Source: an uncultured Methanomethylovorans sp. (GTDB lineage: Archaea > Halobacteriota > Methanosarcinia > Methanosarcinales > Methanosarcinaceae). From it: a stretch of 5,279 bases of DNA. Both the position numbers and the translations under genes were made by a program. The notes beneath the pieces were generated by a model. It made no database searches. It was not told where the DNA came from and saw only the letters and a program-made list of their open reading frames with translations. Positions 1 through 5,279 of the stretch are shown here, piece by piece. Positions within the stretch are counted from its first letter, which is position 1, and each line of letters opens with the position of its first letter. The DNA lies in assembly GCA_937968035.1 (NCBI GenBank), contig CALBTS010000773.1, positions 1 through 5,279 on the forward strand. Direction: 5' to 3'.

Positions 1-45
1 CCACCGAGATCTACACTCTTTCCCTACACGACGCTCTTCCGATCT
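1..45 (+). other. Illumina P5/TruSeq universal adapter remnant (artefact)
   Basis: These bases match the 3' part of the Illumina P5/TruSeq universal adapter, from CCACCGAGATCTACAC to the terminal CTCTTCCGATCT. They are not genomic. In the frame of the first gene they translate without a stop to PPRSTLFPYTTLFRS, a peptide typical of adapter-contaminated assemblies, so a gene caller would extend gene 1 falsely into them. Native sequence begins at base 46. The same adapter occurs in reverse complement at the other end of the window. Confidence 0.97.
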
Positions 46-1110
46 CCCATCGGGCTGTTGCTGATGCCTCTGTTTATGGCTTACAACAGAGAAAATCTTG
101 AGTTTTATTGCTATAATAACGGACTTGCTAAAGACCATCTCACACACTTTTTCCATGCCAACTCAGCAGGCTGGCGTGAAATTGCTGATTTGAATGATGA
201 AGAGACCTTATCTGTTATAAGGAATGACCGAATTGATATCCTTATTGAGCTGAACGGATATACCCACAGGCACAGACTCCAGCTCTTTGCCCTGCGACCT
301 GCACCTGTCCAGGTCAGTTGGATCGGCTACTGGCATACGACAGGTGTACCAGAGATTGATTATTTCATAGCTGATGATGTTCTAGTTCTTCCTGAAGATG
401 AAAAATGGTTTTCTGAAAAGGTTATCAGGCTCCCGGATAACAGGTTTTGCTATGTGCCGACAAACCCCTGTCCTGAAATTGTAGAATCACCATGCACTCA
501 AAATGGTTATGTTACATTTGCCTGTTTTGGTAACCCGGTAAAGATTACTGATTCTGCTGTCAGGCTCTGGGCAAAGATTCTGAAGTCGGTGCCAGGCTCA
601 AGACTTATCCTGAAATTTAAGTCTTATGCGGATAAATCAATACGAAACCGTTATATCGAGATGTTCAGGGGCTACGGAGTTCCATCATCAAGGTTGGAGT
701 TTCGTACAGGCTCATCTTTATATATGATGATGGTAGAGTTGGGAGATGTAGACATCTGTCTGGATACATTTCCTTTCTCCGGCGGTATGACATCTCTGCA
801 TTCTCTATGGATGGGAGTGCCTGTGGTAACTCTCTCTGGTAATATGCCGGTAAGCAGGCAAACAGAATCATTCCTTAAGTACGTTGAGCTTTCTGACCTT
901 GTTGCCCATGATGAAGAGTATTACACGCAAATTGCAATTCGTTTAGCCAATAGTCTTGATAGACTGACTTCATTACGCATTAATTTAAGAGAAAAAATGT
1001 TGCTTTCGCCACTATGTGATGTTGAGCAATATGCCCGTAATGTTGAAATGCTCTTGTTCAAAATCTGGGATGATAGAGAACTGAATTTCATTGGAAGGTC
1101 GATATGCTAA
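46..1110 (+). CDS. GT41-family (OGT/SPINDLY-like) glycosyltransferase, 5'-truncated
   Basis: This is the C-terminal 354 residues of a GT41-type glycosyltransferase, the family of O-GlcNAc transferase and SPINDLY, which moves a sugar from a nucleotide-sugar to Ser/Thr of a protein acceptor. It is probably cytoplasmic, as no signal peptide or membrane segment is visible in the part present. The frame is open from the first native base, and its first residues (PIGLLLMPLF) align with the segment just after the conserved His of the family's VSxDFxxH motif. The true start, and any TPR region, therefore lie off the contig, and the in-frame TTG at 58 and ATG at 64 are internal codons. Visible motifs are NGYT followed by LFALRPAPVQ (about nt 253-315), a TTGVPEIDY acceptor loop, the KIT lysine at 541-543 equivalent to the catalytic Lys of human OGT, FPFSGGMTS (769-795), LWMGVPVVTLSG, and a typical SPLCD tail. 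The loop reads GYWHTTG where most relatives have GYPGTTG. The stop TAA overlaps the start of the methyltransferase gene. The family is confident; donor sugar and acceptor are unknown. Confidence 0.93.
   Translation, partial: PIGLLLMPLFMAYNRENLEFYCYNNGLAKDHLTHFFHANSAGWREIADLNDEETLSVIRNDRIDILIELNGYTHRHRLQLFALRPAPVQVSWIGYWHTTGVPEIDYFIADDVLVLPEDEKWFSEKVIRLPDNRFCYVPTNPCPEIVESPCTQNGYVTFACFGNPVKITDSAVRLWAKILKSVPGSRLILKFKSYADKSIRNRYIEMFRGYGVPSSRLEFRTGSSLYMMMVELGDVDICLDTFPFSGGMTSLHSLWMGVPVVTLSGNMPVSRQTESFLKYVELSDLVAHDEEYYTQIAIRLANSLDRLTSLRINLREKMLLSPLCDVEQYARNVEMLLFKIWDDRELNFIGRSIC
1093..1098 (+). promoter_or_regulatory. Shine-Dalgarno GGAAGG for the methyltransferase gene
   Basis: GGAAGG lies inside the end of the glycosyltransferase gene, 5 bases before ATG 1104 and 11 bases before the alternative ATG 1110. 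The spacing favours 1104. Starting there overlaps the upstream gene by 7 bases, and starting at 1110 gives a TAATG junction with a 1-base overlap. Either arrangement implies translational coupling. Confidence 0.7.
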
Positions 1111-1994
1111 TGAAAGAGGTGTCTAATGGGCTCAGGCTTGATATCGCCTGCGGTAACAGAAAAAAGCCAGATTTTATCGGTGTAGATATATGCAGTGCTG
1201 CTGACGTTGTATGTGATCTGGAAAAATTCCCATGGCCTTTTGAAGACGCAAGTGTAGATGAGGTCTATTGTGCTCACTATATTGAGCACACCAAAGATCT
1301 GATAGCTTTTTTCAATGAGCTGTACAGGATAATGAAACCTGGTGCTACTGCAGAAATAATTGCCCCTTATTATTCAAGCATCAAGGCCTGGCAGGATCCT
1401 ACCCACGTAAGAGCCATTTCTGAAAATACCTTTTATTACTGCAATCGTGAGTGGAGGCTGATCAACAAGCTTGGTCATTATCCGATTACTGCAGATTTTG
1501 ATTATAATTGTGAATTTATGTTGATGCCAAGCTGGGAAGATAAAGCTGAAGAAGAAATTAGATACGCCATAAGGCACTTCATTAATGTTGTAAGTGCAAT
1601 AAAGACGCATCTTACAAAGAGAGGCTCCCGTAATCAACATAGATACAAAATGAACGAAGAAGTAGCTCAGCTATGGAGTGATGGAAAGATTGACGAGGCT
1701 GTTTTGTTAGGAAAAAAATTGATAGATTCTGAGCTGGCGGACTTCTTTACCTGGCTGATTCTAGGAGAGTCTGCCATTCAATCCGGTGAGTATCTGTATG
1801 CGCTTGATGCGTTTAGGGCGGCTTTTAGTCTTGAGTACAACTCTCAGATGGCACATGCCGGTTTTGTGGTAGCAACTCAGAAAGCTGGTCTCAAGGAACA
1901 GGCAGAAGAACATTTGAAAAATATAACGGAATTTGACCACGAGTTTGCCGAAAATATCAGATTTGTAATGTCTATGATTACGGAAGGTGAATGA
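1104..1994 (+). CDS. SAM-dependent class I methyltransferase with C-terminal TPR repeats
   Basis: This is a 296-residue protein with an N-terminal Rossmann-fold methyltransferase of the Methyltransf_11 type. It transfers a methyl group from S-adenosylmethionine to an unidentified acceptor. Motif I is LDIACGN (residues 12-18), the acidic residue that would bind the ribose is D28 in GVDI, and the segment DLEKFPWPFEDASVDEVYC leads into HYIEH (58-62). IMKPG (76-80) is the usual turn before strand 5. Residues 85-173, including AWQDPTHVRAISENTFYY and a stretch ending LTKRG, resemble a subgroup of predicted methyltransferases often seen in glycan loci; this is recalled similarity, not a search result. 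Residues 179-280 form three consecutive 34-residue TPR-like units, an uncommon addition to this fold. The gene overlaps the upstream glycosyltransferase gene, and its TGA directly abuts the next gene. Likely roles are O- or N-methylation of a sugar or of the glycosylated protein. The methyltransferase class is confident and the substrate unknown. ATG 1110 is the alternative start. Confidence 0.9.
   Translation: MLMKEVSNGLRLDIACGNRKKPDFIGVDICSAADVVCDLEKFPWPFEDASVDEVYCAHYIEHTKDLIAFFNELYRIMKPGATAEIIAPYYSSIKAWQDPTHVRAISENTFYYCNREWRLINKLGHYPITADFDYNCEFMLMPSWEDKAEEEIRYAIRHFINVVSAIKTHLTKRGSRNQHRYKMNEEVAQLWSDGKIDEAVLLGKKLIDSELADFFTWLILGESAIQSGEYLYALDAFRAAFSLEYNSQMAHAGFVVATQKAGLKEQAEEHLKNITEFDHEFAENIRFVMSMITEGE
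1638..1943 (+). repeat. Three TPR-like repeats encoded in the methyltransferase tail
   Basis: Residues 179-212, 213-246 and 247-280 of the methyltransferase fit the 34-residue TPR spacing. The small or aromatic positions fall in register (for example LWSDGKIDEA, AIQSGEYLYALDAF, KAGLKEQAEEHL). They are divergent, lack the usual proline at repeat ends, and show no recent DNA-level duplication. They probably form a short helical protein-binding arm. Confidence 0.65.
1982..1987 (+). promoter_or_regulatory. Shine-Dalgarno GGAAGG that decides the TTG start of gene 3
   Basis: GGAAGG (extended to GGAAGGTGA) sits 7 bases before TTG 1995, ideal spacing. The nearer ATG at 1991 is out of frame and reaches a stop after four codons. 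The first in-frame ATG (2034) has no purine-rich site before it. The site therefore supports a TTG start, and it repeats the GGAAGGT core found before the methyltransferase gene. Confidence 0.75.
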
Positions 1995-4900
1995 TTGAAT
2001 ACTAATAATTACAGCGATATTGATCTCTCAATTATGCTGGAATCTATAGACATAGAACTGTCAGGTGCATGTAACGCGAGGTGCGTATTCTGTCCCCGTG
2101 ACAAGATGACAAGGGCAAAGCAGAATATGCATCCTTCTGTAATGGAGAGACTGATAAGTGAAATTGCCTCCATCAGACCGGACGGCCCAAAGACTATTTA
2201 CTTTTCAGGTTTTGGTGAGCCGCTGTTGAACAAAGATATTTTTATTTTTGCCAGAATGATAATGACGGCATTTCCACAAACCGATTTGGTGCTGATTTCT
2301 AATGGTGGTTTGCTTGACCAGAATATATGTGATCAACTATTGGAGAGTTCTATTCGAACATTTTCTTGCTCGTTTCAGTCCGCTGACCCGGAACTTCATG
2401 AATCGAGAATGCCGGGGCTTAAGCATGAAAATGTTGCTAACTGGCTTGCGTATCTTGCATTAAACAGATCAAATGGCGGTATACATGTTGCCGCTACTTG
2501 TGTTGTAAATGAACAGACCGAGGATGAACTGACTAAGTTGAAGGACTATTTCAAATGGTTAAATGTACCTCTTCACTTAGCACACATTCACAACAGGGGC
2601 GGCTTTTTCAGCGGAGCAGGTAGTTCCTCAGACGTTCGTAAGCATTGCATGCTTTTTAATTCCAGGGTGTTTATAGCTGCAAATGGCGACCTATTGGCGT
2701 GCTGCAGTGACATTGATGCCAGTACAAAGCTTGGCAATATAGCAAGTCAAAGTCTAAAAGAAATTTTGTTAAAGAAAATCAGCCGTATTGAGTCAGGACA
2801 CCTTTTTGCTATTTGCCACAAATGCAATGATAAAAGCGCAGATTGCTCAGTTGAAAATCTCCTGAAATTTGCCATGCGCTACCAGGAGTCTGGAAGTAAT
2901 TTCTGGTGTGGTGAACTTCTCTCGTTTGCCTGCTCACGCGAGCCTGATAATAGAGACGTACTTTTTTACTACGGTACATTTTGTCTGCAGAATAACAAGT
3001 TTGATCAGGCAATAGGATTTTTACAAAAGGCTATATCGTTATATCCGCGCGATGCTTTGATATGTAACAGTTTAGGTGCGCTTTACAGAAAAATTGGAAT
3101 GCTTGAGGAGGCAGCAGATTCTTTTTCTCAGGCAGTAAAATGTTCTCCAGAATTTACAGGCGCAATTGCCAACCTTGGTGACGTGCTTTCTGAGCTGGGT
3201 AAAGATGAAGAGGCAGAACAGGCATATCTTACTGCATTGGATAAAGATCCTTGCATGTATGATGTCTGGAAAGCTTTGGCCAATTTGTTCTGGCGGGGAG
3301 GACGTTTTCAGGAAGCTCACGAGGCTTATGAACGGTCACTTGAAATAAATCCTGCTCAACCAGATGTATACGCAGACCTGGGATTAATGAATATGGAACT
3401 TGGCTTTAAGGATAATGCCATTGTTGCTTATTCCAGAGCCTTGGAGATGGAGGCTTGTTCCCCGTTCCTGCTTTGCAGGCTTGCAACAATTTACGCTGAA
3501 ACCGGCAGGGCAGATGAGGCTGAAAGTTTGTTGGTTCGAGCCATTGAGTGCTCACCAGAAGATTCAGAGGCATACAATATTTTTTCAAATTTATTGCGGT
3601 TACAAGGCCGTTATAAAGAGGCGGAGGAAATCGCTCTAAAGTCTCTGACCATAAACAAACAGGACTACCTTGCTCACTGTAATCTGGGGAATGTTTTCTT
3701 TGAATCTCAACGGTTTAATGAAGCTGAACAGGAGTACCTAAAGGCACTTGCAATTATGCCGGATTCTGCAGTGGCATATTGTAATCTTGGCAATGTCTTG
3801 ATGGCTCTGGGGAAGTTTTCTGAAGCAGAAAATGCCTACCAGGATTCCATAACAGCTGATCTGTTTTTCGTTGATGCCTATTGCAATATTAGCGCCCTTT
3901 ACAAGTCTTTATCGAGGCTTGCTGAAGCAGAAGAAGCCTGCCGGGAAGCTCTATTGCTTGATCCTGAAAATAGCGCAACACTTAATAATCTTTCAGCCGT
4001 TCTACTGGAGATGGGGCGCCTGGATGAAGCAGAGAATGCAGCCAGGCAAGCGGTTGATATTAAACCTGATTTTGCCGAGGCTCATTGTACTCTTGGTAAT
4101 GTCCTGACCTCTCTTGAGAGACCAGGCGAGGCTGTTGATTCATACAGATCTTCTCTGAACTGCAACCCAGAATATGCTGAGGCATACAGTAATCTTGGTA
4201 ATGTGTTGAATGATCTGGGGCTTTACGATGAAGCAAAAGCAGCTTTTAAACAGGCAATTAAACTTAAGCCTTCTTTGCACGCGTGTCGTATCAAGCTTGC
4301 GATGCTTTCAGTCCCTCTGCTGCCATCCTCTGCCGAAGAGGGAAACAAGATTCAACAGGCATTTTCTGCTGCCATTGTAAAACTTGAAAATGAAGCGATG
4401 GAGTATGGTTTTTCAGCATTAGGGACTGCAGTTGGCGCTTTGCAACCGTTTAACCTTGCCTACCGTCCAGGAGATCACAAGGAGCTTCTTTCCAGATATG
4501 GCAACTTTGTCACCAAAGCAAGAACAGCGTGGTTTCAAGAGCAATATCCAACATATAATTTGAGTGTCTCTGTAGAAAGAAAACGTTTACGCCTGGTGGT
4601 TGTAAGCGGCCATATCAGACGGCATTCGGTTTGGGATGTAATTTTACATGGCCTTTTAAGCAACATTGACAGAGAACGTTTTGAGGTTTTTATTTACCAC
4701 ACTGTTGCAAGAACAGATGCGGAAACGGAAAAGGCAAAACAGCTTGTAGATGCATTTTATCAAGGTCCTGCAGACTGGCTTGCCCTGATTTGCGAACACA
4801 AACCTGACGTAATTTTCTACCCTGAAATATGTATGGACACAGAAACTTTAAAGCTGGCATCATTAAGACTTGCCCCACTTCAGGTGGCATCCTGGGGGCA

Positions 4901-5229
4901 TCCTGTAACTACAGGTCTTCCAACTATGGATCTTTTCCTGTCAGGCGATTTGATGGAGCATCCGGATGCAGATACGGATTATTGCGAAAAGCTGGTTCGC
5001 CTGCCAGGAACCGGTGCATGCGCAGTTTTAATGAAATATACACCTGTCAAGCCTGGTCTCTCTTTATCTTTTCCTGAAAACAAGACAATATTTCTAATCT
5101 GCCAACAGATGATAAAGTTTGACCATTCTATTGATGAGTTGTTACCTCAAATTGCCGTTAAGTCAGGGGCATGCTGTTTTGTAATAGTAAAGGACAGAAA
5201 ATTTTCCTGGGCTTCTGATCTTGTTGAAA
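1995..5229 (+). CDS. Radical SAM/SPASM-TPR-GT41 glycosyltransferase fusion, 3'-truncated
   Basis: This is a multidomain protein of which 1078 native residues are present. Residues 15-285 are a radical SAM module. CNARCVFC supplies the CxxxCxxC cysteines C26, C30 and C33 for a 4Fe-4S cluster, and SGFGEPLL (71-78) is the SAM-binding GGE-type motif. A SPASM-like tail follows, with C218, C236/C237 before a DxxxxxxLGN stretch, then C274, C277 and C284. A degenerate repeat (287-320) leads into 13 exact TPRs (321-762). Residues 763-1078 are the first part of a bacterial GT41 domain, with LQPFNLAYR, VVSGHIRRHSVW (H877 matching the conserved OGT His), WGHPVTTGLP (967-976) and QQMIKFDH, whose K1041 matches the catalytic Lys. 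The FPxSGG-containing end, roughly 150-200 residues, is missing. Translation continues to a TAG at 5262-5264 only through adapter, adding the false tail IGRASCRERV. The start is TTG directly after the upstream TGA; M14 is a weaker alternative. Probable role: glycosylation of a protein held by the TPRs plus a radical-based modification. Domain calls are confident, the function is inferred. Confidence 0.9.
2955..4280 (+). repeat. Thirteen in-phase TPR units (13 x 102 bases)
   Basis: This segment of gene 3 (residues 321-762) divides into exactly 13 units of 34 residues with no insertion or deletion between them. Typical units read NLGNVxxxxGxxxEAxxxYxxAL...P. Position 5 of the unit is Asn in repeats 3, 8, 9, 10, 11 and 13, the position that forms the acceptor-binding asparagine ladder inside the OGT superhelix. 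At DNA level the repeats are mostly diverged. The first 42 bases of repeats 9 (3771) and 13 (4179) agree at 34 positions by eye. A degenerate unit precedes the array and a half unit follows it, an arrangement close to that of long-form human OGT. Confidence 0.92.
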
Positions 5230-5279
5230 AGATCGGAAGAGCGTCGTGTAGGGAAAGAGTGTAGCTCTCGGTGGTCGCC
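5230..5279 (-). other. Illumina P5/TruSeq adapter, reverse complement (artefact)
   Basis: The sequence from AGATCGGAAGAGCGTCGTGT to the end is the reverse complement of the P5/TruSeq universal adapter, ending GGTGGTCGCC. One base differs from the expected adapter: C instead of A at 5265. It covers the reverse complement of the adapter at the left end plus five further bases. It creates the false C-terminus and stop codon of gene 3. The single A at 5229/5230 cannot be assigned firmly to genome or adapter. Confidence 0.97.

Noticed and set aside
58..66. TTG 58 or ATG 64 as the true start of gene 1
   Set aside because: The frame is open further upstream to base 46, encoding PIGL that continues the GT41 alignment, and no ribosome-binding site precedes them; the gene is simply truncated.
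1269..1290. Perfect 8-bp inverted repeat (TGTGCTCA ... TGAGCACA, 6-base loop) as a terminator or operator
   Set aside because: It lies inside the conserved CAHYIEH coding segment of the methyltransferase, has no T-run after it, and is explained by codon usage and chance.
1992..1994. TGA as a recoded sense codon joining genes 2 and 3
   Set aside because: No other in-frame TGA occurs in these long frames, no recoding element is evident, and a well-spaced Shine-Dalgarno precedes the TTG start.
665..5077. Short reading frames on the minus strand and in other plus frames
   Set aside because: All lie inside the three well-supported genes, lack recognisable domains and appropriate ribosome-binding sites, and are best explained as shadows.
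46..5229. Circular element closing between the two ends
   Set aside because: Both native ends fall within GT41 domains, but of different subtypes and at different positions in the domain, with no shared overlap sequence.
1..5279. Long terminal inverted repeats, as in a transposon or linear plasmid
   Set aside because: Both copies match the Illumina P5/TruSeq adapter and read directly into truncated genes; no transposase or target-site duplication is present.

Overview
The window is a short, fully coding contig (probably metagenomic) with sequencing-library adapter left on both ends. Bases 1-45 match the Illumina P5/TruSeq universal adapter. Bases 5230-5279 are the reverse complement of the same adapter, with one mismatch. 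Native sequence is therefore about 46-5229, and the outer ends of the two outer reading frames are artefactual.

Three genes lie on the + strand with essentially no intergenic DNA. (1) 46-1110 is the 3' part of a GT41-type (OGT/SPINDLY-like) glycosyltransferase, cut off at its 5' end by the contig edge. (2) 1104-1994 is a class I SAM-dependent methyltransferase with a C-terminal tail of three TPR-like repeats. It overlaps gene 1 by a few bases. (3) 1995-5229 is a very large, 3'-truncated protein. It joins an N-terminal radical SAM/SPASM-type iron-sulfur module, 13 perfectly phased 34-residue TPRs, and the first part of a second GT41 catalytic domain of a different subtype. Gene 3 starts on TTG immediately after the TGA of gene 2, in the same frame, behind a strong Shine-Dalgarno sequence. 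The tight packing and matching GGAAGGT ribosome-binding sites indicate one co-transcribed, translationally coupled unit. No promoter, terminator, RNA gene, CRISPR array or mobile element is visible.

The organism is a bacterium of low-to-mid 40s % GC (estimated by eye). The iron-sulfur radical SAM module and the high cysteine content of gene 3 (34 of 1078 native residues) fit an anaerobe, but this is weak inference and no taxon is assigned. Functionally the locus looks like a glycan or protein-glycosylation cluster. Two OGT-like transferases would add sugars to protein or peptide acceptors held by the TPR solenoid, and the methyltransferase and radical SAM module would modify the sugar, the acceptor or both. 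The most notable item is the radical SAM/SPASM-TPR-GT41 fusion, which would place two different modification chemistries on one polypeptide. Substrates cannot be read from the sequence.
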